A stretch of DNA of 64,000 bases from Lachnospiraceae bacterium (GTDB taxonomy: Bacteria > Bacillota > Clostridia > Lachnospirales > Lachnospiraceae), in NCBI GenBank assembly GCA_016281555.1, contig JAEEIV010000067.1, forward strand, positions 1 through 64,000, in the 5' to 3' direction. A program made the translations under genes and the position numbers. The notes under the pieces are model-generated. The model did no database searches. It saw nothing but the letters and a program-made list of their open reading frames with translations, and was not told the origin of the DNA. Of the stretch, positions 52,658 through 62,532 are shown piece after piece; positions within the stretch are counted from its first letter, which is position 1; each line of letters opens with the position of its first letter.

Positions 52658-54700
52658 ATGGGAAAGAGTTTTTCAGACAGGATCAAAAGGATCTCTTACG
52701 GCGGAGACTATAATCCGGAACAGTGGCCGAAGGAGGTCTGGGCCGAAGACATGAAGCTCTTCAGGGAGGCCGGCATCGACACCGTGACGCTGAACGTCTT
52801 TTCCTGGGCGGCGCTGCAGAAGGCGGATTACGAATACGATTTTTCCAAACTGGATGAGATCATGGAGTACGTCCGGGAGAACGGGCTGAAGGTCATCCTT
52901 GCGACGTCCACGGCCGCGCATCCTGCGTGGATGGCGAGCGCTCATCCGGACATTCTCCGGGTGAATTACTACGGACAGAAGCGCAAATTCGGCGCGCGGC
53001 ACAATTCCTGCCCGAATTCCCCGACGTTTTTGAAATTCGCGCCGCGGCTCGCCGGAAAACTCGCTGAACGGTATGCGAAGTACGAGAATCTCATTGCCTG
53101 GCACATCTCGAACGAATACAACTCGGTCTGCTACTGCAAGAACTGCGAAGCGGCATTTCGGGACTGGCTGAAGGAAAAATACGGCACGATCGAGGAAGTG
53201 AACCGTGCCTGGTGCACGTCCTTCTGGAGCCATACGTTCTATGATTTCGACGAGATCGTGGTGCCGAACAAGCTGACGGAGGAGACTTCCCGGTTCGAGA
53301 CCTGTTTCCAGGGCATTTCGCTCGATTACCGGCGGTTTTTGAGTGATTCCATGCTGCACGAGTGCGCATTGGAAGCGGCGGAGATCAAGAAGTACACGCC
53401 AGACGTTCCGGTCACGACGAATTTCATGCATTTCTTCAAGGATCTGGATTACAGGAAATGGGCGGACGTTCTGGATTTCACGAGCTGGGACAGCTATCCC
53501 TTCTTCGACGAGGACAGGGCGGACGTGTCGATGTGGCACGACTACATGCGTTCCTTAAAGGGCGGTCAGCCGATGCTCCTCATGGAACAGACGCCGAACG
53601 TCACGAACTGGCAGAAGTACAATTTCATCCGGAGACCGGGCGTGGTCCGGCTCTGGTCCTGGCGGTCGGTCGCGCACGGCGCGGACGGCGTGCTCTTTTT
53701 CCAGCTCCGCAGATCGCAGGGCGCGATGGAAAAAATGCACGGCGCGGTCATTGACCACGTGGGCCTCGGAACGACGCGTTCCTTCAAGGAGCTGGCCGTG
53801 ACGGGACGCGAGTTCGAAGCGCTCGGCGACACTCTGCTCGGCGCCCGGACGGACGCTTCCGCGGCGATCATCTTTGACTACGACAACATGTGGGCTTCCG
53901 AGTACTGCTGCGGTCCGAGCCGCGATCCGGAGTACAAGAGCTACCGCAATGAAGTCATGCGGTTTTATAAGGCATTGAACGCATTGAACATTTCCACCGA
54001 AGTGATCGCGGAGGAAGATGATTTCGACAAGTACCGTCTCCTCATTGCCCCGATCATGTACATGGTGAAGCCGGGCGTACGGGAAAGGATCGAACGGTTC
54101 GTGGAAAACGGCGGCACGTTCGTGGCTTCGGCGTTCTCCGGCATCGTCAACGAGACTGATCTCGTTTATCTCGGCGGGTATCCGGGTCCGTTGAAGAAGG
54201 TGCTCGGCATCTGGGTGGAAGAGATCGATTGCCTGCCGCCGGAAGAGAAGAACAGTTTCGTGTACGGCGGAAAGCGGTACGAGGCGAAACAGTATTTCGA
54301 CATTATTTCTTCGCTCGATCCGACCTGCCGGCCGCTCGCGGCGTATGAACATGATTTTTACGCCGGCAAACCTGCGGTCACGAAGAACGACTTCGGCAAG
54401 GGATTTGCTTACTACGTGGCGACGCGCTCTTCGGACGACTTCTATTTCGACTTCCTTTCTTACATCGCGAAGGAAGCCGGCGTCCGTCCGGTGTATGAAG
54501 CCGTGCCCGGATTGGAGGTCACCGAACGTCACAACGAAAACGGCCGGTTTACGTTCTTCTTAAATCACAACGACGATTCTCTCGAGATCACGCTTCCGGC
54601 GGCGGGAAGGGCCCTTTTAAGCGGTGAGAACGCGGCAAAAGGCGACAAGGTCGTTCTGGAGCCGAAGGGCGTGTTCATCCTTCAGGAAAGCGCGAAGTGA
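52658..54700 (+). CDS. Beta-galactosidase, glycoside hydrolase family 42
   Basis: Intracellular beta-galactosidase with no signal peptide. The TIM barrel (1-390) carries the acid/base Glu in WHISNEYN (about 152) and the nucleophile Glu in LMEQTPN (about 309). A Cys cluster (CYCKNC with an upstream Cys) forms the GH42 zinc site. The trimerisation domain and small beta domain follow. 680 residues. GGGAGG precedes the ATG. It likely cuts short galacto-oligosaccharides from diet or host glycans. Confidence 0.93.
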   Translation: MGKSFSDRIKRISYGGDYNPEQWPKEVWAEDMKLFREAGIDTVTLNVFSWAALQKADYEYDFSKLDEIMEYVRENGLKVILATSTAAHPAWMASAHPDILRVNYYGQKRKFGARHNSCPNSPTFLKFAPRLAGKLAERYAKYENLIAWHISNEYNSVCYCKNCEAAFRDWLKEKYGTIEEVNRAWCTSFWSHTFYDFDEIVVPNKLTEETSRFETCFQGISLDYRRFLSDSMLHECALEAAEIKKYTPDVPVTTNFMHFFKDLDYRKWADVLDFTSWDSYPFFDEDRADVSMWHDYMRSLKGGQPMLLMEQTPNVTNWQKYNFIRRPGVVRLWSWRSVAHGADGVLFFQLRRSQGAMEKMHGAVIDHVGLGTTRSFKELAVTGREFEALGDTLLGARTDASAAIIFDYDNMWASEYCCGPSRDPEYKSYRNEVMRFYKALNALNISTEVIAEEDDFDKYRLLIAPIMYMVKPGVRERIERFVENGGTFVASAFSGIVNETDLVYLGGYPGPLKKVLGIWVEEIDCLPPEEKNSFVYGGKRYEAKQYFDIISSLDPTCRPLAAYEHDFYAGKPAVTKNDFGKGFAYYVATRSSDDFYFDFLSYIAKEAGVRPVYEAVPGLEVTERHNENGRFTFFLNHNDDSLEITLPAAGRALLSGENAAKGDKVVLEPKGVFILQESAK

Positions 54701-54718
54701 TTTTACTTCGGGCGGAAA

Positions 54719-54757
54719 GAAAAAAGGCTGTTGTCGCAGGACAGCAGCCTTTTTTTC
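54719..54757. terminator. Bidirectional terminator between GH42 and GH13 genes
   Basis: AAAAAAGGCTGTTGTC / GACAGCAGCCTTTTTTT with loop GCAG and one offset pair. Both strands have A and T tracts, so it can end the converging transcripts from either side. Confidence 0.92.
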
Positions 54758-54768
54758 GTGCTTTGACG

Positions 54769-56442
54769 TCAGAAGGAGAGCGTGAAGATCGTCGCTTCCC
54801 AGGGCTCCAGCGTTTCGGGAAGTTCCGTACGCGGTTCCTTTCCCTCCCGGTTCGTGACCGCCTCGGTAAAGACGTGAGCTTTTACTTCTTCCGGAAGAGT
54901 GATCGGAGCCGGTTCGTCAGAGCAGTTTGCAAGCACGAGAATCGTTTCCCTGGCGCATTTTCTGGAGAAAAGGACCGTCTGCTCGTCGTCTTCCATGTAG
55001 AAGTTTAAGTCGCCGTCGACAAACGCGGGATGCGCTTTCCGGAAAGCAATGAGCCTGGAATAGAAGCGGAAGACGGAATCCTCCGAACTGCGGTCGGCTT
55101 CGTAATTGATCTCCGGATAGCGGCGGTTGACTTTCAGCCAGGGGGTTCCGGTCGTAAATCCGGCGTTTTCCTTGCCGCTCCACTGGTAAGGAGTCCGGGC
55201 ATTGTCCCGGCTGACCCAGGCGACGTCCTTCAGCACTTTTTCCGGATCCTTCCCTTCGGAGACTTCCATCCGGTACCGGCCGAGCGTATAGGGATCGTTG
55301 TAATCGTCAATGCTGTCGTAATACACGTTCGTCATGCCGATCTCTTCGCCCTGGAACAGGAACGGCGTGCCGGGCATGGAGAGGTTCAGGACCGCGAGCA
55401 GTTTCGCGCTCTTTTTCCGGTAAACCGTGTCATTGCCGAAGCAGGAGACCTGCCGGGGACCGTCGTGATTCGTAAGATACTGCACGATCCAGCCGTTTTT
55501 CGAAAGCAGCGAAGACCAGCGCTTCTCGATCGCCTTGTATTGTCTCGGGGTCGTCGGGACCTCCTTCCGGCCGGCGATCTCGAAATGGATGTTCATGTCG
55601 AGCTCTCCGCGGTCGTGGTTCACGTAATCGATCGCGATCTCAGGCGTGGAGCCGGAGAGTTCGCCGACGGTCATGATGTCGTAGTACCGAAACGCGTTTT
55701 CGTAAAGCCCGTGGATGAGTTCGTGGACGCCGGGAATGTGGTTTCTCGCACTCCGGTCGACGGCGTATCCGTTCGGCATGATCCGGCGCGTCTCGTCCGG
55801 GAATCCTGCCGGCTTCTTGATCTGACCGATCACGTCGAGACGGAATCCGTCCACGCCCATGTCGAGCCAGTTCCGGACCATCCGGTAGATCTCTTCCCGG
55901 AGCGGCGCGTATTCCCAGTTCAGGTCCGGCATTTTCTTCGAGTAATAATGGAGATAGTACTCGCCGGTCGTTTCATCGAATTCCCAGGCGGATCCTTTTC
56001 CCTCGAAGAAATAATTGCCCATGTTGTTCGGCTCGGAGCCGTCCGCCTTCGGGGCGCGCCAGATATAATAGTCCCGGTAAGGACTGTCCTTCGATTTCCG
56101 GGACTCCTGAAACCAGCGGTGCTCGTCGGAACTGTGGTTTAAGACGAGGTCCATGAGGATGCGGATCCCGTGACCGTGCGCGGCTTCCAGAAGGCGCTTG
56201 AAGTCCTCCATCGTTCCGTAGCGTGGGTCAATGGCTTCGTAATCCGCGACGTCGTATCCGTTGTCCGTCTGCGGCGAGACGTAGATCGGCGTAAACCAGA
56301 TCGCGTCGATGCCGAGTTCGGCAAGCACCGGCAGTTTTTCAATGACGCCGGGAAGGTCGCCGATCCCGTCGCCGTTCGTATCGTAGAAGCTCTTGCAGTA
56401 CAGTTCATAAATGACTGCGCTTTGCCACCAGCGTTTTTCCAT
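54769..56442 (-). CDS. Alpha-glucosidase, GH13 (oligo-1,6-glucosidase type)
   Basis: Cytosolic alpha-glucosidase for isomaltose-type or related oligosaccharides. It has all GH13 regions: DLVLNHSSDEH, GFRLDVIGQI (nucleophile Asp near 200), VGELSG (acid/base Glu near 259) and LTNHDGPR. The short opening MEKRWWQSAVIYELYCKSF and QTDNGYDVADY match the GH13_31 group. 557 residues, normal length. It follows the GH3 gene by 22 bases on the same strand. Confidence 0.92.
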   Translation of the reverse strand: MEKRWWQSAVIYELYCKSFYDTNGDGIGDLPGVIEKLPVLAELGIDAIWFTPIYVSPQTDNGYDVADYEAIDPRYGTMEDFKRLLEAAHGHGIRILMDLVLNHSSDEHRWFQESRKSKDSPYRDYYIWRAPKADGSEPNNMGNYFFEGKGSAWEFDETTGEYYLHYYSKKMPDLNWEYAPLREEIYRMVRNWLDMGVDGFRLDVIGQIKKPAGFPDETRRIMPNGYAVDRSARNHIPGVHELIHGLYENAFRYYDIMTVGELSGSTPEIAIDYVNHDRGELDMNIHFEIAGRKEVPTTPRQYKAIEKRWSSLLSKNGWIVQYLTNHDGPRQVSCFGNDTVYRKKSAKLLAVLNLSMPGTPFLFQGEEIGMTNVYYDSIDDYNDPYTLGRYRMEVSEGKDPEKVLKDVAWVSRDNARTPYQWSGKENAGFTTGTPWLKVNRRYPEINYEADRSSEDSVFRFYSRLIAFRKAHPAFVDGDLNFYMEDDEQTVLFSRKCARETILVLANCSDEPAPITLPEEVKAHVFTEAVTNREGKEPRTELPETLEPWEATIFTLSF

Positions 56443-56464
56443 CAGATTCTCCGTTTTGTTTTGA

Positions 56465-58846
56465 TCAGGCCAGTTTCAGAAGCAGCCGCAGGACGTCCTT
56501 TGCTGCGCGGTCAATGACTTCTTCGGAAAGCAGCCCTTTCTGATACTGTTCGAGCACGAATTCCGGGCTTCCGCAGGGCATCTTGATCGTGTTCCCCGCG
56601 GCGATCTCCCGGTCGTGGCGGCCGTGAGTGATCCAGTCCGAGCAGACGACGCCGTCAAATCCCCATTCCTCCCGGAGGATCCCGGTCAGAAGCTCCTTGT
56701 TCTCCGAGGTGCGGACTCCGTTCACATAGTTGTAGGAACTCATGATCGCCCAGCACTTCCCCTCTTTCACGCAGATCTCGAAGGCCTTCAGGTAGATTTC
56801 ACGCAGCGCGCGCTCTGAGACTCTCGAATCGCTTTCCTTCCGGTTCGTTTCTTTGTTGTTGCAGGCAAAATGCTTGACGGTGACGGCGACGCCGTGCTTC
56901 TGGACGCCCTGAACGAGGGCGGAGGCGAGGCGGCCTGCCAGATACGGATCCTCGGAATAGTATTCGAAATTCCGTCCGCACAGCGGATTCCGGTGGATGT
57001 TGACCGCGGGAGCAAGCCAGATGCCGAAGCCGTTTTCCGCCATTTCTTCCGCGGCCGTTTCTCCGATTTCCATAAGAAGCGATTCATTGAACGTGCAGGC
57101 AAGGAGCGTGGCGCACGGGAAGGCGGTCGTGGTGACGCCCGCGCTCGGCGCAATGCGTACGCCCGCCGGTCCGTCGGCCGTCATCGCGTTCGGAACGTTG
57201 TAGAGAAGAATGTTTCCGAAACCGAAGGTGTTCGCGGCACCGCGGTTCGGCTGTCCGCCAAGAAGAGAGATTTTCTGTTCGATGGAGAGTTTTCCGAAGA
57301 ACTCTTCAAACGGCATGGCTCCGCCGGCCACGTCCGCGAAATTCGCGGGCCGTTCCTCCGGGCGGAGTTTGTAGAGTTTCGGCCGTTTCCAGTTGTTCTC
57401 ATCCGGCGTGTCGGCCTCCTGCGGACAGTGGTTAACGTCATATTCCGGTAACGGCGCTTCGAAATCGGTCGGCAATGCTTCCATGGTTCCGTCCGCGGTC
57501 AGCCGTTCTTTCAGCCGCTTCGGCACGCATTTCGGCGAAAGCTGATCAATGATCTCGGTTTCCTCGATCGTGAGGCTTTCCGGCAGTTCCTTCGCGTCCC
57601 GGACGTTCTCACCGAGATAGAAGCGGTATTCGCCGGCTTCCAGCACATAGGCGGATTTCCGGACCTTGCCGAGATCGTCGTAACTGGACAGCTGGTATTT
57701 CGTGAAGTTCAGCGTGCGCGTGTCTTCCTCGCCCGGCTTCAGTTCTTTCGTCTTTTTAAATCCGATCAGGACTCTGGACGGTTTTCCGAGTTTTCCCTGC
57801 GGGGCGGAGGCGTAGAGTTCGATGACTTCCTTGCCGGGACGGGTCCCGACGTTCTTCACGGACACGGTGACCGTGTAATGATCCGGATAGACGGAGAGCA
57901 TCGGAACGGAGGTTTCGAAGGTCGTGTAGGACAGGCCGTAGCCGAAAGGATAGCATACCTTGGATTTCGCCTCTTCGAAGGTCTCGAAATAGCGGTAGCC
58001 GACGTAAACGTCTTCGGCGTATTCAAGGTAGTCCGGAGAATCATTGAAATGATCGGCGTTCGGATACGAGGAAAAGCGGTCGGCAAAGGTGTCGGCCAGA
58101 TGACCGGAAGGAGTCGCGTCGCCGACGAGAAGATCTGCGGCCGCAAGTCCGCCTTCCATGCCGGCCTGCCAGAGCAGCAGCACGCCCTGCACCTTCGGAT
58201 CGTCCTTGAACCAGGTGACGTCCATCATGCCGCCCGTGTTCAAAAGCACCACGACGCGCGGAAAGGCGGCAAGCACTTTTCCGACCATCGTTTCCTCGGC
58301 GGGAGAGAGATAGAAGTCGCCGTCGCCCGGCACGCCCTGACGGTCGAAGCTTTCCCGAGAGAAGCGGGAAATCGTGACGACGGCCGTATCAGTGAACGCC
58401 CGCGCCTGTTCCATAAGACCGTCCGGAAGTTCCGGCTCGCCGATGAGGCCCGGATAAAGGGTCCCGCCGCTTTTCACTAACGCTTCATACAGCGGCTTCA
58501 CGGCTTCTCGGTAGTAGTCGGAAAGCGGCTGAAACAGACGTATCTTTCCTTCCCGCTCCTTGATCTCCAGTCCCTCAGTGACGTTCCGTGAATAAGCGGT
58601 GTAGGTGTTTCCGCTGCCGCCGCCTCCCTTGGAGTAGTCGATCTGCGCCTTTCCGAACACGGCGATCTTCTGTCCCGGAGCAAAGGGAAGACAGCCGTTT
58701 TCGTTTTTTAACAGCACCATGCCTTCCTGCGCCGCTTTTCTGGAAATCTCAATATGTGCCGCGGAACCGGTCAGGTAGCTTCCGTCGTCGCCGAGCGGAG
58801 ATGCGGGCATGTAATTGATCCGCTGCCATTTGGGATAGGATTTCAT
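56465..58846 (-). CDS. Circularly permuted beta-glucosidase, GH3
   Basis: 793 residues with the GH3 domains in swapped order. The alpha/beta sandwich comes first (LLKNENGCLPF near residue 45, acid/base region near 200-260, HLADTF), then the fibronectin-like domain with YPFGYGLSYTTFE and KNVGTRPGKEV (about 300-420). The TIM barrel is last (about 520-793), with GPAGVRI, KHFACNNKE and the nucleophile Asp in VVCSDWITHG (about 737). This order is known from rumen Ruminococcus and Butyrivibrio enzymes. No signal peptide. AGGAGA precedes the ATG. Likely cuts imported beta-glucosides. Confidence 0.93.
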   Translation of the reverse strand: MKSYPKWQRINYMPASPLGDDGSYLTGSAAHIEISRKAAQEGMVLLKNENGCLPFAPGQKIAVFGKAQIDYSKGGGGSGNTYTAYSRNVTEGLEIKEREGKIRLFQPLSDYYREAVKPLYEALVKSGGTLYPGLIGEPELPDGLMEQARAFTDTAVVTISRFSRESFDRQGVPGDGDFYLSPAEETMVGKVLAAFPRVVVLLNTGGMMDVTWFKDDPKVQGVLLLWQAGMEGGLAAADLLVGDATPSGHLADTFADRFSSYPNADHFNDSPDYLEYAEDVYVGYRYFETFEEAKSKVCYPFGYGLSYTTFETSVPMLSVYPDHYTVTVSVKNVGTRPGKEVIELYASAPQGKLGKPSRVLIGFKKTKELKPGEEDTRTLNFTKYQLSSYDDLGKVRKSAYVLEAGEYRFYLGENVRDAKELPESLTIEETEIIDQLSPKCVPKRLKERLTADGTMEALPTDFEAPLPEYDVNHCPQEADTPDENNWKRPKLYKLRPEERPANFADVAGGAMPFEEFFGKLSIEQKISLLGGQPNRGAANTFGFGNILLYNVPNAMTADGPAGVRIAPSAGVTTTAFPCATLLACTFNESLLMEIGETAAEEMAENGFGIWLAPAVNIHRNPLCGRNFEYYSEDPYLAGRLASALVQGVQKHGVAVTVKHFACNNKETNRKESDSRVSERALREIYLKAFEICVKEGKCWAIMSSYNYVNGVRTSENKELLTGILREEWGFDGVVCSDWITHGRHDREIAAGNTIKMPCGSPEFVLEQYQKGLLSEEVIDRAAKDVLRLLLKLA

Positions 58847-58878
58847 TTCAGAATTCTCCTCTGCATAAAATGATAAAG

Positions 58879-58912
58879 AAAAAAGGGGCCGTCGGCGTTT
58901 CGCAACAGCCCC
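58879..58912 (-). terminator. Terminator after the FGGY kinase gene
   Basis: On the minus strand GGGGC / GCCCC enclose an imperfect inner stem and are followed by TTTTTTC. It separates the sugar operon from the GH3-GH13 pair, though read-through is possible since the GH3 gene has no clear promoter. Confidence 0.75.
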
Positions 58913-58927
58913 GCCTGAAAAACGGTG

Positions 58928-60385
58928 TTACATGCGGGCAATGCGGATCATTGCCTCATAAAGTGCGTTGAACTTCCGGTATTTCAGGTCCGTAAATTCA
59001 GTGGGATGCGGCAGGAATTCGCTCTTCATCGAGACGCATTTCTTCGCTGCGCAATGGAGACAGCCGAACGTGCCTCCGGAGACCGCGGCGATCATGGCGG
59101 CGCCGAGGCAGGCCGCTTCCTTTTCCGAAGGAATGCGGACCGGAAGACCGGTGATGTCGGCCTGCAGCTGACACCAGATGCCGCTCTTCGAGCCGCCGCC
59201 GGTGGCAATGATCGACTCGGGCGTCGAGCCCTTCGCCGTCATTTCCTCGCAGTTCTTCTTGAGAACGAAGGCCACGCCTTCCATGACGGCATGAGCCATG
59301 TCGAAAGCGTCGTGCTCCTGCCTGAGGCCGTAGAAGCAGCCGACGGCGTCCATGTCAAATTCGGGCGCGCTCGTGCCGACGAGGTAGGGCAGGAAGAGAA
59401 GATCATTCCGTTTGTTCCGTTTTTCCAGTTCCTCGTCGATCTCTTTAAAACCGGTGTCCGGCATGCATTTCTGCTTGAACCATTCCAACGAGACGCCGCC
59501 GGATTCCGCGACCGGAAGCATGATCCAGGTGTCGGGCATGAAGCCGTAGTGCATGGCCACGCCGGAACACTTCGGCACCGGCGTTTTGCACATCGTCGCC
59601 ATGGCCATGACCGTGCCCGTGGAAAGCGTGATCCCGCCGGGCTCTAAGTTACCCGTGCCGATCATGCCCGCGAAATGGTCGAGCGTTCCGACGTTCACGA
59701 AGCATTCTTCGGTCTGTCCAAGGAAGGAAAGGTGTTCGGCCTTCAGGTTTCCGGCGACCGTGCAGGGCTCGATGAGCGCGGGCAGCTTCGTTTCGGGCAC
59801 GCCGATGGCTTCCAGCATTTCCTTCCAGTAGCACTTGTTGTAAATGTCAAAATAGAAGGAGAAGGTCGCAATGGACATGTCGGATCGCTTTTCGCCGGTC
59901 ATGTAGTAGACGACGTAGTCCTTGAGCAGCATGTAGGTCTCGGTGCTTCGGTAGGTCTCGGGCTCGTGTTTCTTCAGCCACAAGATCTTCGTCGCCGGCC
60001 AGGTCGGCAGCACCGCCATCTGTCCGGTCTTTTCCTCGCAGATCTTGTGCGGGAAGAGCGAAGAGAGGTATTCGCATTCCTCGACGGAACGCTCGTCCAT
60101 CCAGGAGATCGCGTTCCTGAGCGGACGCCCGTCTTTTCCGAGAACGACGAGGGTCTCCGCCTGTCCCGTGAATGCGAAGCCCTTCAGGGACTTCACGTTT
60201 CCTTCGGCCATGGTTTCCTTCACGAGCTGAAGCACGTCCTTCGCGTAGGCTTCCGCGTCGAACTCGACGAAGCCGTTCTCACGGAAATACTGCACGGCGT
60301 GAGAGCACCGCGCCTTTAAGTTCATTTCGCCGTCGTACACGGCGCATTTAATGTTCGTGGTTCCGAGATCGATACCTGCGTACAT
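58928..60385 (-). CDS. FGGY-family carbohydrate kinase
   Basis: Phosphorylates a sugar or ketose with ATP; the closest general type is xylulokinase or ribulokinase-like, but specificity is not evident. N-terminal ATPase motif GIDLGTTNIKCAVYD (residues 4-18), catalytic-Asp region SWMDER, GTLDHFAGMIGTG near 240, and the C-terminal ATGGGSKS. 485 residues. ATG 60385 has GGAGG five bases upstream; the GTG just before it is too close. It follows the isomerase gene by 48 bases. Confidence 0.88.
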   Translation of the reverse strand: MYAGIDLGTTNIKCAVYDGEMNLKARCSHAVQYFRENGFVEFDAEAYAKDVLQLVKETMAEGNVKSLKGFAFTGQAETLVVLGKDGRPLRNAISWMDERSVEECEYLSSLFPHKICEEKTGQMAVLPTWPATKILWLKKHEPETYRSTETYMLLKDYVVYYMTGEKRSDMSIATFSFYFDIYNKCYWKEMLEAIGVPETKLPALIEPCTVAGNLKAEHLSFLGQTEECFVNVGTLDHFAGMIGTGNLEPGGITLSTGTVMAMATMCKTPVPKCSGVAMHYGFMPDTWIMLPVAESGGVSLEWFKQKCMPDTGFKEIDEELEKRNKRNDLLFLPYLVGTSAPEFDMDAVGCFYGLRQEHDAFDMAHAVMEGVAFVLKKNCEEMTAKGSTPESIIATGGGSKSGIWCQLQADITGLPVRIPSEKEAACLGAAMIAAVSGGTFGCLHCAAKKCVSMKSEFLPHPTEFTDLKYRKFNALYEAMIRIARM

Positions 60386-60433
60386 CACTTCCTCCTTCGC
60401 ATCCGCTTTTGTCTGTGTTTACCCGCCGGGGGA

Positions 60434-61795
60434 TCAATAGATCATTTTAATGCCCGTCATCTTGCAGAAGGACTTCAGTTCTTCGACGAAGTTTCCGTAA
60501 GCGACGATGACGTGCTGACAGGAAACGTTCTCCGCAAATTCCTCGACCGTGCAGGAATCCGGGAAGACTTCGAGCGACGGAAGCTGCGGCGCGGGATCGT
60601 CCCAGCCGAACTCGTTCCACGCCGGCGGCTCCTTCGCCGTGCCGGTGTAGACGTGCATGAAATAGCGGCCGTCCTTGTAGTACAGACGCGCGCAGGTCAC
60701 GTAGCCGGTCTTCACTTTCGAGACGTTCAGAAGCGAAGAGTTCAAAAGACCGAACGCGGCCGGAAGGACCGTCACGTCGCCGGCCGTCGCGGCCTTCGGC
60801 ACGAAATCCGGAACGCCGATCAGCATGCTCTTCTCGAAGAATTCATAGTACTCGAGATAGGGCACGGTCTGGCCGGTCAGGTATTTCATGATGAGCTGCG
60901 TCACGGCGCCGAGCACGTCGTTTTCGGGGATCGTCAGGATGTTCGTATAGTGCTCCAGAAGCATGAAGACCATCGCCGGCGGGAAGCCTTCCAGCTTTTT
61001 CATGCCGTCGACGTCGATGAGCGTGATGGCCTCAAAGCCGCGCTCCCGGATCTTCTTCACGATCGCAAGCGCGTATTTCACGCCGCTCTCAATGACGCTG
61101 TCGTCACAGGCCTTCTTGAAGACCCAGTTTTCTTTCACGAAACGGATGCCTTCCGAAACGTCGGCGGGATCCAGCGTTTCGATGAGCTGCTTCATTTCCA
61201 GCATTTCGAACGGCTCGACTTCGACGCCGATCTGACCGCGCATGGAATTGCCCTCGAACTGCGTGCCGTAGAGCAGCATGTCGCGGTAGCCCATGGAACC
61301 GATCCTCGCATCGCGGAGGTTTGCCTTCGCGCGGGCGGCGGTGACGTAGGACGCGACCTTGTCGACCGGCAGTGGCTGATTCACGATGCTGTAGACGTAT
61401 TTAAAGGTGTAGTGCATGGCTTCCATCGCCGGACGGATGGCCGTCGTTCCGGCCTGGTCCGCGGTCGTGATGAGACGGCCGTTCTCGTACCAGCCCGCGA
61501 GTCCCCAGAGGACCATCGGAAGATGGCGGTAATGATCCAACACCTTGATGACCGCGTGCGTCGGCACCCAGCCGGCCACGGCCACGACGAGGCAGTAGAA
61601 ATCCTTGCCGGCCAGTTTCTCCAGCGCGCTGTCCGCGTACTTGTACTCCGGATCGTCAATGACGACGCCGGCGTCGATCAGGCCTTCCACCTTTTCGGAC
61701 AGGGCCTTCAGCGCTTCGTCGTGCTTCAGCTGCAGTCTCTCGAACGGCGTGTTGATCTCACCGAAACAAACAAAACCTACCTGATTCTTTTTCAT
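60434..61795 (-). CDS. L-fucose/L-arabinose isomerase-like protein
   Basis: 453 residues with the layout of the fucose/arabinose isomerase superfamily: an N-terminal Rossmann-like part (VGFVCFGEINTPFERL, VVAVAGWVPTHAV, VLWGLAGWYENG), a middle substrate domain (SMGYRDMLLYGTQFE), and a C-terminal beta domain (ARLYYKDGRYFMHVYTG). It is shorter than FucI and AraA and belongs to the less-studied homologues. It probably interconverts an aldose and ketose ahead of the kinase. AAAGGAGA precedes the ATG. Metal ligands cannot be assigned surely by eye. Confidence 0.75.
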   Translation of the reverse strand: MKKNQVGFVCFGEINTPFERLQLKHDEALKALSEKVEGLIDAGVVIDDPEYKYADSALEKLAGKDFYCLVVAVAGWVPTHAVIKVLDHYRHLPMVLWGLAGWYENGRLITTADQAGTTAIRPAMEAMHYTFKYVYSIVNQPLPVDKVASYVTAARAKANLRDARIGSMGYRDMLLYGTQFEGNSMRGQIGVEVEPFEMLEMKQLIETLDPADVSEGIRFVKENWVFKKACDDSVIESGVKYALAIVKKIRERGFEAITLIDVDGMKKLEGFPPAMVFMLLEHYTNILTIPENDVLGAVTQLIMKYLTGQTVPYLEYYEFFEKSMLIGVPDFVPKAATAGDVTVLPAAFGLLNSSLLNVSKVKTGYVTCARLYYKDGRYFMHVYTGTAKEPPAWNEFGWDDPAPQLPSLEVFPDSCTVEEFAENVSCQHVIVAYGNFVEELKSFCKMTGIKMIY

Positions 61796-61849
61796 GGGAC
61801 AATCTCCTTTATTTTTGGTTGATTATTGTACGAATTCCGTTTTTCCGTC

Positions 61850-62470
61850 TCACTTCGTGATCTCATCGGTGAGACCGTGGCCGTTCAGGCGTTCTCCGAC
61901 GGCACCGCCCGGGTGGACGACGGCGAACTGTTCCGCCTGATAGTCCGTTTCTTCAATGATGGCCGCCTGCAGTGCATGGAAGATCATGCAGAGAGCGGTG
62001 GTGCTGGTGGTGCCCTGCATATTGTATTTGTCGGTCTCGCGGTTCACGTGCTGTTTCAAGACGACGTCCGCGGCTTCGGCAAGCGGGGATTCCAGATTTT
62101 CCGTCACGGCAATGATTTTCACGCCCTTCGTCTTGCAGATATCGACGATCGGGAAGAGTTCTTTCGTCTTTCCGCCGCGGGAAGCGAAGATCATCACGTC
62201 GCCTTTCTGCAGGAAGCCCGTTGCGCCGTGTACGGCTTCGGCGGGAGAGATGAAGCGGGAAGGCCGCTCGATGCAGCAGAGCAGGTGTGCCATGTGCTGG
62301 CAGATGATGCCGGAATGACCGCAGCCCGAGGTGCCGATCCGCTCCGCGCCGATCAGGAGTTCCACGGCTTTCGAGAAAGCAGCTTCGTTAAAGTAGTCCT
62401 TCATTTCACGGATGCATTCGGCTTCGATGTCGTAGGCCTGTCTGGCGGCCTGGATCGCTTTTTCGTTCAT
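61850..62470 (-). CDS. SIS-domain sugar phosphate isomerase-like protein
   Basis: 206 residues, related to arabinose-5-phosphate isomerases (KdsD/KpsF) but without CBS domains. The overall pattern is kept: TSGCGHSGIICQHMA, SPAEAVHGATGFL, TTSTTAL and AVVHPGGAVGERL. The usual GxGKSG lysine is His here, and the SNSGET phosphate loop is SRGGKT, so activity or substrate probably differs. It is the first gene of the minus-strand sugar operon, behind a perfect promoter, with AGGTTTC ribosome-site context. Confidence 0.8.
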   Translation of the reverse strand: MNEKAIQAARQAYDIEAECIREMKDYFNEAAFSKAVELLIGAERIGTSGCGHSGIICQHMAHLLCCIERPSRFISPAEAVHGATGFLQKGDVMIFASRGGKTKELFPIVDICKTKGVKIIAVTENLESPLAEAADVVLKQHVNRETDKYNMQGTTSTTALCMIFHALQAAIIEETDYQAEQFAVVHPGGAVGERLNGHGLTDEITK

Positions 62471-62532
62471 AAATAAAGAAACCTCCGGGAATGGATTGGG
62501 GCGGTTAAGGAGGACGTCCGAAACCGACTATC

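Noticed and set aside
60512-61822. 436-residue plus-strand ORF opposite the isomerase
   Set aside because: Antisense shadow; His/Asp/Arg-rich product without motifs.
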